A stretch of DNA of 64,000 bases from Burkholderiales bacterium. Lineage in GTDB: Bacteria; Pseudomonadota; Gammaproteobacteria; Burkholderiales; Burkholderiaceae_A. Shown piece after piece: positions 16,399 to 26,790 of this stretch (position 1 is the first letter of the stretch; each line of letters opens with the position of its first letter). The stretch is from contig JAIXOP010000007.1 in NCBI GenBank assembly GCA_027486725.1, positions 1-64,000 of the forward strand. The letters are read 5' to 3'. The position numbers and the translations under genes were made by a program. A model generated the notes under the pieces. It was not told the DNA's origin. It did no database searches and saw only the letters and a list, made by a program, of their open reading frames with translations.

Positions 16399-18015
16399 AT
16401 GCTCTCTACCGCCAACATCACCATGCAGTTTGGCCCCAAGCCGCTGTTCGAGAATGTCTCGGTCAAGTTCACCGACGGCAATCGCTACGGCCTGATCGGC
16501 GCCAACGGCTGTGGCAAGTCCACCTTCATGAAAATTCTGGGGGGAGACCTGGAACCCAGCGGTGGCGTGGTGGTGAAGGAGGGCGAGGTCCGCCTGGGCA
16601 AGCTGCGCCAGGATCAGTTTGCCTATGAGGATGTGCGCGTGCTCGATGTGGTGATGATGGGCCACGAGGAGATGTGGGCGGCCATGACCGAGCGCGATGC
16701 CATCTACGCCAATATGGAGGCCACCGAAGAAGACTACATGCGGGCGGCAGACCTCGAGGCCAAATTCGCCGAGTACGACGGCTACACCGCCGAGGCCAGG
16801 GCAGGCGAGCTGCTGCTGGGCGCAGGCATCCCGCTCGAACAGCACACCGGCCCGATGCGCGAGATTGCCCCGGGCTGGAAACTGCGGGTGCTGCTGGCCC
16901 AGGCCCTCTTTAGCAACCCCGATGTGCTGCTGCTGGATGAGCCGACCAACAACCTCGACATCGACACCATCCGTTGGCTTGAAGACCTGCTGAATGAGCG
17001 CGAGAGCACGATGATCATCATCTCGCACGACCGCCATTTCCTGAACCAGGTCTGCACCCACATGGCCGACGTGGACTACGGTGAGGTGCGCATTTATCCC
17101 GGCAACTACGACGATTACATGCTGGCGGCAACGGAGTCGCGCGCCCGCATGATGGCAGCCAATGCCAAGAGCAAGGAGCGGGTGACCGAGCTCCAGGAGT
17201 TCGTGCGGCGATTCTCGGCCAACAAATCCAAGGCCAAGCAGGCCACCTCCCGCCGCAAGCTCATCGACAAGCTGCAGTCGGAGGCCGTGGAGATTCGGCC
17301 ATCGTCGCGCCAGAACCCGTTCATCCGATTCGAGCTGGCCAAGCCCCTCTATCGCCAGGCGGTGCACCTGCGCAAGATCAGCAAGGCCTACGATGGCCAG
17401 GTGGTCTTAAAGCAGATCAACCTCATGGTCGAGGCGGGCGAAAAGATCGCCATCGTCGGCCCCAACGGCGCCGGCAAGTCCACCCTGCTCAAGTGCTTGG
17501 TGGGTGCAGGGCAGGGCGGCATCGACCCCGACGAGGGCATGGTGAAGTGGTCCGACAACGCCCAGCTCGGGGTGATGCAGCAGGATGTCTATCCCGACTT
17601 CGAGCAGGATGTGACGCTCACCGAGTGGATCTCGCGCTTTGCCCAAGAGGGCGACGATGAGCAGGCCCGGCGAGGCATTCTTGGCCGGCTGCTCTTTTCG
17701 GGCGACGACGTGGGCAAGATGGTCCGGGTGCTCTCGGGGGGCGAAAAGCACCGCATGAGCTTTGGCCGACTCATGCTCGAGCGGCCCAATGTGCTGCTCA
17801 TGGACGAGCCCACCAACCACCTCGACATGGAGTCGATCGAGTCCCTGCAGATGGCCCTCGAGAAATACACCGGCACGCTCTTCGTGGTCTCGCACGACCG
17901 AGAGTTCATCAATGCCGTGGCCGATCGGGTCTGGATTTTGAAAGGCGATGGCAGCGTCATCGACTTCCAGGGCAAGTACGACGAGTACTTGGCCACGCTG
18001 CAGGCAGCCGCTTAG
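16399..18015 (+). CDS. ybiT: ABC-F family ribosome-associated ATPase, YbiT type
   Basis: A 538-residue cytosolic protein with two ABC domains and no membrane part, typical of the ABC-F translation factors. First domain: Walker [10 protein letters not shown], the YbiT-type signature [16 protein letters not shown], Walker [13 protein letters not shown] linker of basic helices (residues 240-310) would contact the ribosome. Second domain: [20 protein letters not shown] and [15 protein letters not shown] proteins act at the ribosomal E site to relieve stalled or poorly initiated complexes. It is probably cotranscribed with purL. Confidence 0.92.
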   Translation: MLSTANITMQFGPKPLFENVSVKFTDGNRYGLIGANGCGKSTFMKILGGDLEPSGGVVVKEGEVRLGKLRQDQFAYEDVRVLDVVMMGHEEMWAAMTERDAIYANMEATEEDYMRAADLEAKFAEYDGYTAEARAGELLLGAGIPLEQHTGPMREIAPGWKLRVLLAQALFSNPDVLLLDEPTNNLDIDTIRWLEDLLNERESTMIIISHDRHFLNQVCTHMADVDYGEVRIYPGNYDDYMLAATESRARMMAANAKSKERVTELQEFVRRFSANKSKAKQATSRRKLIDKLQSEAVEIRPSSRQNPFIRFELAKPLYRQAVHLRKISKAYDGQVVLKQINLMVEAGEKIAIVGPNGAGKSTLLKCLVGAGQGGIDPDEGMVKWSDNAQLGVMQQDVYPDFEQDVTLTEWISRFAQEGDDEQARRGILGRLLFSGDDVGKMVRVLSGGEKHRMSFGRLMLERPNVLLMDEPTNHLDMESIESLQMALEKYTGTLFVVSHDREFINAVADRVWILKGDGSVIDFQGKYDEYLATLQAAA

Positions 18016-18024
18016 TCTCTCGGC

Positions 18025-18043
18025 TGCCAAGTTCTTTTTGGCA
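18025..18043. terminator. Possible bidirectional hairpin between ybiT and serB
   Basis: TGCCAA (18025-18030) and TTGGCA (18038-18043) form a perfect 6-bp stem with a GTTCTTT loop in the 53-bp gap between two convergent genes. No T tract follows on either strand, so it would be a weak terminator at most. Confidence 0.3.
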
Positions 18044-18068
18044 CGGCCCTTGCGGGGCTCTGCGGCGA

Positions 18069-18998
18069 CTAGCGTGCCGCGGGCTCCGACATGCCCAGCA
18101 GCAGGGGCGAGTCCAGGCGGCCGAAATTGATGGCGCGCTGCGCCTGAGCGCGCACCTTGGGCTTGGCATGGTAGGCCACACTCAGGCCCGCCGCTGCCAT
18201 CATCGGCAGGTCGTTGGAGCCATCGCCCACCGCAATCGACCGACTCGCGGGCACGCCACGCTCGGCACAGACCCGGAGCAGGGTGGCCTTCTTGAACTCC
18301 CCATCCACGATGGGGCCCAGCACGCGGCCGGTCAGCCGGCCATCGATCACCTCGAGGGTGTTGGCATGAAACTCATCAAAGCCCAGGGCCTCGGCCACGT
18401 GCTGCGCAAAGACGGTGAAGCCGCCCGAGACCAGCACAGTGCGCAGGCCTGAGCTGCGGGCGGCCCGAAGCAGCTCGACCGCGCCGGGGTTGAACCGCAG
18501 CCGATCGCGAATGACCTCGGCAATCGCGCCCTCGCGCAGCCCCGCCAACAGCGCCACCCGGCGACGAAGGCTCTCGGGGAAGTCCTTGATCTCACCCCGC
18601 ATGGTCGCCTCGGTGATCTCGGAGACCTCGGCCTTCTTGCCGGCACAGTCGGCCAGCTCGTCGATGCACTCGATGTTGATCACCGTGGAATCCATGTCCA
18701 TCGCCAGCACCGAGCGGTCCGACAGACGCTCTGCTGGCGCGAGCAGGGCGAGGTCGAGCTGCGCCTCCTGGGCGATGGGTGTCCAGGCATGAATGGCGGC
18801 CTGGGCAGCGGCAGGGTCGGGAAAATGATGGGCCCAGGCGCCCTGGCCACCACCCACGGGCTGCATCGTCGGAGCTGGGGCTTTGCCCAAGTCGCCCCGC
18901 GTCATCAGGGCAGGGAGATGAGATTCCAGCTGGGATGGCTCGCCCACCACCACCACGGGGTAGGAGGCCTGCGACGGGGACAGCGAGGGGTGCGGCAT
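18069..18998 (-). CDS. serB: Phosphoserine phosphatase
   Basis: A 309-residue HAD-family phosphatase catalysing the last step of serine synthesis. The catalytic motif I is MDMDSTVINIE with nucleophile Asp101 and acid Asp103. Motif II is LVSGGFTVFA, and motif III/IV lie at KKATLLR and VGDGSNDLPMM. The N-terminal hundred residues replace the ACT-like region of E. coli SerB. It is encoded 3 bp after mfd on the same strand. Confidence 0.95.
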   Translation of the reverse strand: MPHPSLSPSQASYPVVVVGEPSQLESHLPALMTRGDLGKAPAPTMQPVGGGQGAWAHHFPDPAAAQAAIHAWTPIAQEAQLDLALLAPAERLSDRSVLAMDMDSTVINIECIDELADCAGKKAEVSEITEATMRGEIKDFPESLRRRVALLAGLREGAIAEVIRDRLRFNPGAVELLRAARSSGLRTVLVSGGFTVFAQHVAEALGFDEFHANTLEVIDGRLTGRVLGPIVDGEFKKATLLRVCAERGVPASRSIAVGDGSNDLPMMAAAGLSVAYHAKPKVRAQAQRAINFGRLDSPLLLGMSEPAAR

Positions 18999-19001
18999 GG
19001 G

Positions 19002-22000
19002 CTAGACCTTGTGTGGGAAGACGGCGGTGATCATGTCGCGGACATGGCCCAGACGGGCGGCCAGATCCTCGGAGGCGGCGGCAAAGCGCAGCCGATCCTG
19101 GCCTGCGAGTTTGAAGCGTCGGTCCTTCTGGATCAGAGCGATGGCATGGGCCGGGTCCACGACCGAGTCGCTCGAGAGCGTGATCGAGATGGCCTCGCCC
19201 GTGGCGTCGAGCTTGCTGATCCCCAGAGACTGGCAGCGCAGCCGCAGCCGATGGGTCTCGATGAGGGTGCGGGCGGGATCGGGGAGGCGTCCGAATCGAT
19301 CGATGAGTTCCTCGTGGAGCTCGGAGAGCTGGGTCTGGTCGCGCGCCGAGGCCAGCCGTTTGTAGATCACCAGGCGCTCATGGACATCCTTGCAGTAGTC
19401 GGCAGGCAGCAGGGCGGGCAGGTGCAGGTTGATTTCAATACCGGCCTTGAGGGGGGCATCCAGATCGGGCTCGCGGCCCGACTTGAGGGCCGCCACCGCC
19501 TCGGTCAGCATGTCGTTGTAGAGCTGGAATCCCACCTCCATCATGTTGCCGCTCTGGTTGTCGCCCAGGACCTCGCCGGCGCCGCGAATCTCCAGGTCGT
19601 GCATGGCCAGGAAGAACCCGCTGCCGAGCTCCTCGAGCGCCTGAATGGCCTCGAGCCGCTTGGCCGCATCCTTGGTCACGGCGCCTTCGTCGGGCACGAG
19701 CAGGTAGGCGTAGGCCTGGTGGTGAGAGCGCCCCACACGCCCGCGCAGCTGGTGGAGCTGAGCCAGGCCAAACTTGTCGGCTCGATAGATGACGATGGTG
19801 TTGGCCGAGGGCACATTGATGCCGGTCTCGATGATGGTGGAGCAGAGCAACACATTGATGCGCTGGGCAGTGAAGTCACGCATGACCTGCTCCAGCTCAC
19901 GCTCGCTCATCTGGCCATGGGCCATGCCAAAGCGGGCCTCGGGCATGAGCTCGCGCAGGCCAGCCAGCCGATTCTCCATCGTGCTGACCTCGTTGTAGAG
20001 CACATAGGCCTGACCACCGCGCTTGAGCTCGCGCAGCAGGGCCTCGCGAATGACATCGTTGCTCTCGCGCCGAACCAGGGTCTTGATGGCCAGCCGCTTC
20101 TGTGGCGCGGTGGCGATCACGGAGAAGTCGCGGATGCCTTCAAGGCTCATGGCCAGAGTCCGGGGGATGGGCGTGGCCGTGAGGGTCAGGATGTCGACCT
20201 CGGCCCGCAGGTTCTTGAGCGCCTCTTTTTGGCGCACCCCAAAACGGTGCTCCTCATCGATGATCACCAGGCCCAGCCGCTTGAAGTCGGTGGTGCCACT
20301 CAAGAGCTTGTGGGTGCCGATCACGATGTCCACGGTGCCCTCGCGGATCTGCGCCAGGGCCTGGGCGGTCTCCTTGGCCGAGCGAAAGCGAGAGAGCTCT
20401 GCAATCTGAACTGGCCAGCCCGCAAAGCGGTCGCGGAAGGTCTGGGTGTGTTGCTCGGCCAGCAGGGTGGTCGGGCAGAGCACCGCCACCTGCCGCCCAT
20501 CCATCACGGCAATGAAGGCCGCCCGCAGGGCTACCTCGGTCTTGCCAAAGCCCACGTCCCCACAGACCAGGCGATCCATGGGCTGTGGGCGGACCATGTC
20601 CTGCACCACCGCATGAATGGCAGCGAGCTGATCCGGGGTCTCCTCGAATCCAAACCCATCCGCAAAGCGCTCGTAGTCTTTCGGGCCAAACTGGAAGCTG
20701 TGCCCGCGTCGTGCTGCGCGCCGCGCGTAGAGATCGAGCAGCTCGGCCGCGGTGTCGCGAACCTGCTTGGCAGCCCTGCTGCGGGCCTTCTCCCACTGGC
20801 CACTGCCCAGGGCATGCAGCGGGGCATTCTCGGGGTCCGCGCCGCTGTAGCGCGAGATCAATTGAAGCTGCGACACCGGCACATAGAGCGTGCTGTCGCC
20901 CGCGTAAGAGAGGTGAAGGAATTCGCTCACCCCGTCACCGAGATCGATGGCAACCAGGCCCTGGTATCGCGCGATGCCGTGCTGCAGGTGCACCACGGGG
21001 TCACCAATCTTGAGCTCGGAGAGGTCGCGCACGATGGCGTCGACCTGGGTCTCGCGCCCCTTGCCACGCCCGCGGGTGCGCCGGTCTGCCTCGGCGTAGA
21101 GCTCGGTCTCGGTGTAGACCGCGAAGCCTTCGCTGGCCTGGGCAAAGCCCTCGGACAGGCTGCCCACCAGCATCACCAGGCCCGGGCCATGGCCCACGGC
21201 ACTTGCCCAATCCTCTGCCATCGATGGGGCTAGGCCCGCCTGCGAGAAGTGTTCGGCCAGGGTCTCGCGGCGCCCTGCAGACTCGGCCACAAACATCACT
21301 CGGTCGCCGCCCCGGATGCTCGACTGCACGGCCGAGACAAATTTCTGCAGCGGCTCTTCGGCGCGCCGGTCGGCGCGGATGTCGGTCAGCGGCCCATAGC
21401 CCTCGGGCGGCGCCTTGTCGGGCAGCATTCGTACCTGCGTGCGACTCGCCAAAAGACCAAAGAATGCGTCGGGGGTGTGGGCCAGGGCCTCGGGTGCCAT
21501 CACCGGCCGCTCGATGTCGTGCTTTAGAAACGCGTAGCGGCCCTTGAGATCGGCCCAGGACTGCTGAAGCGCCTCGTCGATGCGGCCCAAGAGCAGCACG
21601 GGCGCATCCGTCGAGAGGTAGGCGTCGATTCCCGCCAGCGCGTCTTCGTGGAGCAGGGGCAGGTAGTACTCGATCCCCGCGCCGAACAGGCCGCTGCCTG
21701 CGTCTTTGTAGAGCGCAACCTTCGATGGGTCGCCCTCGAAGACCTCGCGCCAGCGGCTTCGAAAGCGCGTGGCGGCTGCCTCGTCACGGGGATACTCCCG
21801 CCCCGGCAGGAGACGCACTTCCTGCACGGGATGCACGGTGCGCTGGGTGTCGGGATCGAAGACTCGGATCGAGTCGATCTCGTCGTCGAACAGCTCGATG
21901 CGAAACGGCAGGGCCGCTCCGGTGGGGAAGAGGTCCACGATGCCGCCACGCAGGGCGTACTCGCCCGGGAGCACCACCTGGCCCACAGCGCTGTAGCCGG

Positions 22001-22451
22001 CGGTGCGCAGTTGCTCCATCAGGGCCTCGCGGGAGATGCGCTCGCCCTGCCGAAAGAAAAAGGTGTTGGCGGCCAGAAATGCGGTGGGCACGAGGCGCTG
22101 GCTGGCCGTGGGTGCAGAGGCCACCAGAAGGTCGGCGCGCCCACTGAGGGCGTCGTAGAGGGCCAGCAGCCGCTCGGAAATGAGGTCCTGGTGGGGAGAA
22201 AACGCCTCGTAGGGCAGGGTCTCCCAGTCAGACAGAAAGCGAACGCAGAGTTCGGGCGCCATGAGGTGAAGGGCATCCACACAACGCTGGGCGGTCTGGG
22301 CATCGTCGAAGACGAGCAGGGCACCCGCACCGGCCGTGCGGCCCTGATGCTGGAGTCCTTGTTCTTTCGCCCATTGGGCAATGAAGTGGGCCTCGGCCGA
22401 GGGGCCCAGGCGCCCGAGAATGTCGCGTTGGAGTGTGGGTGTGCTGCTCAT
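19002..22451 (-). CDS. mfd: Transcription-repair coupling factor Mfd
   Basis: An 1149-residue DNA translocase that removes RNA polymerase stalled at lesions and recruits UvrA. Order of domains: UvrB-like N-terminal region (residues 1-400), RNA polymerase interaction domain (about 480-550, [15 protein letters not shown]), RecG-like helicase with Walker [18 protein letters not shown] and box [10 protein letters not shown], the second motor lobe ending in [11 protein letters not shown], and the C-terminal TRCF domain. It is full length for the family. The start is 18 bp from the divergent ispDF start, so both promoters must be compact or overlap coding sequence. Confidence 0.97.
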   Translation of the reverse strand: MSSTPTLQRDILGRLGPSAEAHFIAQWAKEQGLQHQGRTAGAGALLVFDDAQTAQRCVDALHLMAPELCVRFLSDWETLPYEAFSPHQDLISERLLALYDALSGRADLLVASAPTASQRLVPTAFLAANTFFFRQGERISREALMEQLRTAGYSAVGQVVLPGEYALRGGIVDLFPTGAALPFRIELFDDEIDSIRVFDPDTQRTVHPVQEVRLLPGREYPRDEAAATRFRSRWREVFEGDPSKVALYKDAGSGLFGAGIEYYLPLLHEDALAGIDAYLSTDAPVLLLGRIDEALQQSWADLKGRYAFLKHDIERPVMAPEALAHTPDAFFGLLASRTQVRMLPDKAPPEGYGPLTDIRADRRAEEPLQKFVSAVQSSIRGGDRVMFVAESAGRRETLAEHFSQAGLAPSMAEDWASAVGHGPGLVMLVGSLSEGFAQASEGFAVYTETELYAEADRRTRGRGKGRETQVDAIVRDLSELKIGDPVVHLQHGIARYQGLVAIDLGDGVSEFLHLSYAGDSTLYVPVSQLQLISRYSGADPENAPLHALGSGQWEKARSRAAKQVRDTAAELLDLYARRAARRGHSFQFGPKDYERFADGFGFEETPDQLAAIHAVVQDMVRPQPMDRLVCGDVGFGKTEVALRAAFIAVMDGRQVAVLCPTTLLAEQHTQTFRDRFAGWPVQIAELSRFRSAKETAQALAQIREGTVDIVIGTHKLLSGTTDFKRLGLVIIDEEHRFGVRQKEALKNLRAEVDILTLTATPIPRTLAMSLEGIRDFSVIATAPQKRLAIKTLVRRESNDVIREALLRELKRGGQAYVLYNEVSTMENRLAGLRELMPEARFGMAHGQMSERELEQVMRDFTAQRINVLLCSTIIETGINVPSANTIVIYRADKFGLAQLHQLRGRVGRSHHQAYAYLLVPDEGAVTKDAAKRLEAIQALEELGSGFFLAMHDLEIRGAGEVLGDNQSGNMMEVGFQLYNDMLTEAVAALKSGREPDLDAPLKAGIEINLHLPALLPADYCKDVHERLVIYKRLASARDQTQLSELHEELIDRFGRLPDPARTLIETHRLRLRCQSLGISKLDATGEAISITLSSDSVVDPAHAIALIQKDRRFKLAGQDRLRFAAASEDLAARLGHVRDMITAVFPHKV

Positions 22452-22469
22452 CTGCTAATTTTAGTGCCC

Positions 22470-23852
22470 ATGCCCACCTTGCCCCGGATCCACCCGTTAC
22501 CCCTGTCGCCCAACGAGGCGGCGGATGTGCTAGCGCGCCTGCATGCGGCCGGCGCAGATGGGAAAGCGTTGCCTGCAGGGGCGGTGCCGCCTCCCGCACC
22601 CTGGGGGGTGATTCCCGCCGCCGGCGTCGGTGCGCGATCGGGGCTCCCGATGCCCAAGCAATATGCAGGCCTGGGTGCCGAGGGGCTTCCCATGCTGGCC
22701 CACACCATAGCGGCCTTGGCGCAGGCGCCTGGGATGGCCGGCATTGTGGTCGTGCTCTCGCCGGCCGAGGGGCAGGACGATGGGCCGTACACCTGGGCCC
22801 GAGTGGCGGATGCCCTGGTGAAACTGAATGTGGGGCTTCCGGTGCTGCCCGTGCTCTGTGGTGGCAGCAGCCGTGGCCGATCGGTGCTGGGGGCCGCGGA
22901 GCTTTTTGTGGCGGCGGGCCTGGCGCACACGCCGCTGTGGGTTCACGATGCCGCGCGGCCTTGGGTTCCCCGCGAGTGCCTCGATGCCTTGGGCGCCGCC
23001 TGGTCTCAGCGCTCAGCGCTGGGGAGCCCCCTGGATGGCCAGGCCGACGGCATCACCGACTGCATGGTGCTGGGTTTGCCTGTGCTCGAGACTCTGCACA
23101 GCGCCTCGCCCGACCGGGCAGCACCATCGCGCGATGGCCTCTGGTCGGCGCAGACCCCGCAGATTGCCATGGCCGAGCATCTTCAGCGCGCTTTGACTCG
23201 GATGCCCGAGGCCACCGATGAGGCCACCGCCCTGCGGGCCCAAGGCCATCGGCTGGGTTTTGTGGTGGGGCATCCCATCAATCGTAAACTCACGCTCCCG
23301 CAAGACTTCGCCGACTCTGTGCCCATGACCTCCTCAAGCAATATCCCTCTTCCGCCCGTGCGCATGGGCACCGGCTACGATGTCCACGCCCTGGTCGAGG
23401 GCAGGCCCCTGGTTCTGGGGGGCGTCACCATTCCCCACACGCATGGGCTTCTGGGCCACTCCGATGCCGATGCGCTGCTGCATGCGATCGCCGATGCGCT
23501 GCTGGGCGCCGCTGGCCTGGGGGACATCGGCCGCCACTTCCCGGACACCGATCCTCAATATGCGGGGGCCGACAGCCGGGTGCTGCTGCGCTCCGTGGTT
23601 GAGCGTGTCCGGGCGCAGGGCTTGGTGCCCGCCCAGGTCGATGCCACGATCATTGCCCAGGCCCCCAAGCTCAGCCCCCACATCGATCGGATGGTGGCCA
23701 ACATTCAGGAAGACCTCGGAACGCCCTGGGTCAATGTGAAGGCGACCACCACCGAGCACCTCGGCTTCACTGGCCGTCGCGAGGGCATCGCGGCCGAGGC
23801 CGTCGCTGTGTTGGTGCCCCATTCGGTAGCCAATGCTGCTGGCGCTCGATAG
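22470..23852 (+). CDS. ispDF: Bifunctional IspD-IspF (MEP cytidylyltransferase / MECDP synthase)
   Basis: A 460-residue fusion of two MEP isoprenoid pathway enzymes. The IspD part (about 45-285) has [26 protein letters not shown] and SAQTPQ. It is preceded by about 45 extra residues. The IspF part starts near Met286, with metal ligands Asp304 and His306 (GTGYDVHA) and His338 ([11 protein letters not shown]), and the C-terminal [20 protein letters not shown] motif. The frame is uninterrupted between them. An internal ATG at 23325 could also yield separate IspF. Betaproteobacteria usually have two separate genes. Products feed Dxr (in this window) downstream chemistry and finally HpnCDE and UppS. 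Confidence 0.93.
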   Translation: MPTLPRIHPLPLSPNEAADVLARLHAAGADGKALPAGAVPPPAPWGVIPAAGVGARSGLPMPKQYAGLGAEGLPMLAHTIAALAQAPGMAGIVVVLSPAEGQDDGPYTWARVADALVKLNVGLPVLPVLCGGSSRGRSVLGAAELFVAAGLAHTPLWVHDAARPWVPRECLDALGAAWSQRSALGSPLDGQADGITDCMVLGLPVLETLHSASPDRAAPSRDGLWSAQTPQIAMAEHLQRALTRMPEATDEATALRAQGHRLGFVVGHPINRKLTLPQDFADSVPMTSSSNIPLPPVRMGTGYDVHALVEGRPLVLGGVTIPHTHGLLGHSDADALLHAIADALLGAAGLGDIGRHFPDTDPQYAGADSRVLLRSVVERVRAQGLVPAQVDATIIAQAPKLSPHIDRMVANIQEDLGTPWVNVKATTTEHLGFTGRREGIAAEAVAVLVPHSVANAAGAR

Positions 23853-24960
23853 CCTCGGGGCCTGGGGCCATCTGGCACTGGGCGCAGATGGCAACTCGGC
23901 GCCGTCATGGCGCGAGCGCCACCGCCTGGGCTCCGGCGCCACCCCGCAGTTCGCCGCTGCACTCCAGCGGGGGCTCGAGTCCCTGGGATTGAAGACCTCG
24001 GACCTGCAGGGCCTGGTGGTCTGTGTTGGCCCGGGCTCCTTCACGGGTTTGCGCATGGCGCTCTCCTTTGGTCAGGGGCTGGCGTACGCGGCCCGCCTGC
24101 CGGTGCTCACCGTGACCCGCTTTGAACTCGCGGCCTTTGCCGTGGGCCGGGCTGCCTGGCCCGCCCCCAAGATGGCCCTCGACGCCCGCCTCGATGAGTT
24201 TTATGTGGGCGAGCTTGCCTGGGGTGCCGACGATCCGGTGCCCACCCTGGTCGGCACGCCCCAGCTTCAGCCCCGGTCGGAACTCCATGTCGGGGGCGAC
24301 GTGGCCTTGGACCCCACGGCCTCGCCCGATGCCGACGACGCTCCGGATTGGGCGAGTCTGGCCCTGGCCTATGTCGCAGCCCTCGGTGGCCTGGGTTCGG
24401 CCAGAGCGGCGCGGCTGAGGCTCAATGATCCCAGCCAGCTCCAGCCCCTGTATGTCCGCGAGCAGGTGGCGCAGACCACCGAGGAGCGGCGCCAGCAGGC
24501 ATCGCTGGCCCTGCGCCCCATGACATCCCGAGACCTGGCCTCGGTGATGGTCTTGGAGCGGCAGGCCTATCCCTTTCCCTGGTCCACGCGCAACTTCGAG
24601 GACTCCATGGCCAGCGGCTATTGCGCCGAGTGCCTCATCGATCAAGGCGCCCTCGTGGGCTATTGGGTTTGGATGCGGGCAGTCGATGAGCTTCACCTGC
24701 TCAACTTCACCATCGCGCCGGCACGCCAGCGCCGTGGGCTGGGCTCATGGCTCATGAAGCAGCTCATTGCCCGAGCACAGTCCGAGGGGCTGGTTCGCAT
24801 CGTGCTGGAGGTGCGGCCCTCGAATGCCTCGGCCTTGGCCCTCTATCGGCGCTTTGGATTTTCTCAGGTGGGTCGCCGCGTGGGCTACTACCCCAACGGC
24901 GACCATGGGCGCGAGGACGCCCTGGTGATGGTCCGACCCATCTCGGGCTCCGCGCAATGA
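23833..24960 (+). CDS. TsaB-RimI fusion (t6A biosynthesis subunit / ribosomal protein acetyltransferase)
   Basis: A 375-residue fusion. Residues 1-220 are TsaB, the dimerisation partner of TsaD for the tRNA t6A37 modification: [40 protein letters not shown]. Residues from about 225 are a GNAT acetyltransferase of the RimI type: [25 protein letters not shown], acetyl-CoA motif [11 protein letters not shown], and [13 protein letters not shown], which acetylates the N-terminus of ribosomal protein S18. Separate neighbouring genes are the rule; such fusions are known in some betaproteobacteria. It overlaps ispDF by 20 bp and the next gene by ATGA. Confidence 0.9.
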   Translation: MLLALDSLGAWGHLALGADGNSAPSWRERHRLGSGATPQFAAALQRGLESLGLKTSDLQGLVVCVGPGSFTGLRMALSFGQGLAYAARLPVLTVTRFELAAFAVGRAAWPAPKMALDARLDEFYVGELAWGADDPVPTLVGTPQLQPRSELHVGGDVALDPTASPDADDAPDWASLALAYVAALGGLGSARAARLRLNDPSQLQPLYVREQVAQTTEERRQQASLALRPMTSRDLASVMVLERQAYPFPWSTRNFEDSMASGYCAECLIDQGALVGYWVWMRAVDELHLLNFTIAPARQRRGLGSWLMKQLIARAQSEGLVRIVLEVRPSNASALALYRRFGFSQVGRRVGYYPNGDHGREDALVMVRPISGSAQ

Positions 24961-25406
24961 CGATGCACACCTCGACAACAGATCATGCTCCGGGGTCGCC
25001 CTTGGCGGAGCTCTCGACCGAGGCCCTGCGCGTGTTGGAACTTGTGCCCCGGTGGGCCCTGCGCGAGGGCGGGGCGCTGAGCGCTGCTGCGGCCGCCGAA
25101 GTCTCGCGATCCTCGGAGGCCGCGGGACCCCCCGCACGCGGAGGCTTTGCAGACCTTGCGGACCTCGAGCCTCCGCGCTACGAGGCAGCACTGGCTGCCT
25201 GGCTCAATCGCCGAGCGCCCAATGCCTGGAGCCTGAGCTGGGCGCAGTCGGCCGAGCCCAGCGCTCAGCCCGAACTCAGTGCCGCGGCCGAACCCACCGG
25301 GCGGCTGTGCATTGCGGCGCCCTCGGGGGCTTGGCTGGCCTCGGCAGCAGGCCGGCGCTGGCTCTTTGAGCAGCTGGCACCGCTGCGGTCGGGTCCCCGC
25401 CGCTGA
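24957..25406 (+). CDS. Hypothetical protein, 149 residues
   Basis: I do not recognise this protein. It starts at an ATG overlapping the tsaB-rimI stop (ATGA, 24957-24960). It has an N-terminal helix (LSTEALRVLELVPRWALREGG), an alanine/serine-rich middle of low complexity, and a C-terminal segment (RLCIAAPSGAWLASAAGRRWLFEQLAPLR) that looks folded. It has no signal peptide or membrane helix. In related genomes I recall a uracil-DNA glycosylase gene at this place, but no glycosylase motif is visible. A divergent HolD (Pol III psi)-like protein is another guess. Codon-position GC bias and tight coupling suggest a real gene. Confidence 0.65.
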   Translation: MTMHTSTTDHAPGSPLAELSTEALRVLELVPRWALREGGALSAAAAAEVSRSSEAAGPPARGGFADLADLEPPRYEAALAAWLNRRAPNAWSLSWAQSAEPSAQPELSAAAEPTGRLCIAAPSGAWLASAAGRRWLFEQLAPLRSGPRR

Positions 25407-25410
25407 CCGA

Positions 25411-26688
25411 TCAGTCCAAGAAGGGCTTGGGCTTCTCCTCGGCGATCAGCGCGTCGAGGTCGTGGTTGCGCTTGTTCTTGCGATAGCGGCGAATGACCAA
25501 GGACATCGCGATGGCGATGCTGGCACCGAACATCACGATCACCTCATTGACGTGGAAGTCGAGCTCCAACAGCAGGGCATAGAGGCCAAGCATGAAGAGG
25601 ACATTGAGGTTCTCGTTGAAGTTCTGAACGGCAATCGAATACCCCGCCGAAAGGATGGTGTGGCCGCGGTGCTGCAGCAGGGCATTCATGGGCACCACGA
25701 AGAACCCCGCCAGTCCGCCAATCAGGATCAGCAGAGGCAGGGCGGTGCTCATCTGGTGCACCAGGGTCATCAGCGGCACAAAAAGGCCCATCAGCACCCC
25801 GAGGATCAACACGCGGGGCGAGTGTTCCAGGCCGATGAGCTTGGCGGCCAGCACGGAGCCCGCAGCCACACCCACCGCCACCACGCCTTGCAGGATGGCC
25901 GCCTGGTCCAGTGGCAGGCCAAGTTGCACCTCGGCCCACTTGAGCACCACAAACTGCAGCACAGCACCGGCCCCCCAGAAGAGGGTGGTGACGGCCAGAG
26001 AGATCTGCCCAATCTTGTCGCGCCAGAGTGCAGTATTGCAGGCCCAGAAGGTCTTGATCAGGACCATCGGCGAGATGCCCCGCTGCTCATATCGCGCGCC
26101 GGTGTCGGGGATTCGAAGATTGAATCCGGCTGCAATCGCGTAGAGCCCCGCAATGACCAAAATGGCGGCATCGATGGGGCTTCGCAGGCCCAAGGAGAAT
26201 CCCGGCACGGTGATGCCAAAGAGCCAGCCGCTCACAGTGGGATTGATCAGGACCCCGCCCAAGACGGTGCCCAGGATGATGGAGCCCACCGTGGTGCCCT
26301 CGATCCAGCCATTGGCCACCACGAGTTTTTTCGCTGGCAGCAGCTCAGTGAGGATGCCGTACTTGGCCGGCGAGTAAGCGGCGGCACCGAAGCCCACCAC
26401 GGCGTAGGCCGCCAGAGGGTGGATCTCATGAAACAAGAACAGGCATCCGGCGATTTTGATGCCGTTGGTGAAGAACATCACTCGGCCCTTGGGCATGGAG
26501 TCGGCAAAGGCCGCCACGAAGGGTGCGAGGACAACATACGAAAAGTTGAAGAAGAGTTTCAGCAGGGGCGTGAGAGAGTCCGGGGCTGCCATCTCCACCA
26601 GCAGCGCGATCGCGGCAATCAACAGGGCGTTGTCGGCCAGCGAGGAAAAAAACTGCGCCGCCATGATGGTGTAGAAGCCACGATTCAT
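25411..26688 (-). CDS. lplT: Lysophospholipid transporter LplT
   Basis: A 425-residue inner membrane protein of the major facilitator superfamily with about 12 predicted helices. LplT flips lysophospholipids inward for reacylation. The recognisable family pattern is MNRGFYTIMAAQFFSSLADNALLIAAIALL at the N-terminus and AYSPAKYGILTELLPAKKLVVANGWIEGTTVGSIILG in the middle. I start it at Met-Asn-Arg (26688), as in homologs, rather than at 26724. The 4-bp gap to the convergent hypothetical gene leaves no room for a terminator. No acyltransferase gene (aas) adjoins it. Confidence 0.9.
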   Translation of the reverse strand: MNRGFYTIMAAQFFSSLADNALLIAAIALLVEMAAPDSLTPLLKLFFNFSYVVLAPFVAAFADSMPKGRVMFFTNGIKIAGCLFLFHEIHPLAAYAVVGFGAAAYSPAKYGILTELLPAKKLVVANGWIEGTTVGSIILGTVLGGVLINPTVSGWLFGITVPGFSLGLRSPIDAAILVIAGLYAIAAGFNLRIPDTGARYEQRGISPMVLIKTFWACNTALWRDKIGQISLAVTTLFWGAGAVLQFVVLKWAEVQLGLPLDQAAILQGVVAVGVAAGSVLAAKLIGLEHSPRVLILGVLMGLFVPLMTLVHQMSTALPLLILIGGLAGFFVVPMNALLQHRGHTILSAGYSIAVQNFNENLNVLFMLGLYALLLELDFHVNEVIVMFGASIAIAMSLVIRRYRKNKRNHDLDALIAEEKPKPFLD

Positions 26689-26790
26689 TCGCTGAGATTC
26701 CTGAAGGGGTCGGAGACATGCCAACCATGGGCCGCGGACCCCGGTGCGAGTGGATTAGAACACGGCGCGGTGAGCGCATAGAATTGGGGA

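Noticed and set aside
18789-21233. An 814-codon plus-strand frame opposite mfd
   Set aside because: Complement of mfd and serB sequence; composition typical of a shadow frame, and it runs through both genes.
26779-26784. TAGAAT placed so that transcription would begin at the alr ATG, suggesting a leaderless mRNA
   Set aside because: No -35 box at a suitable distance and only one hexamer; not enough to support a promoter.
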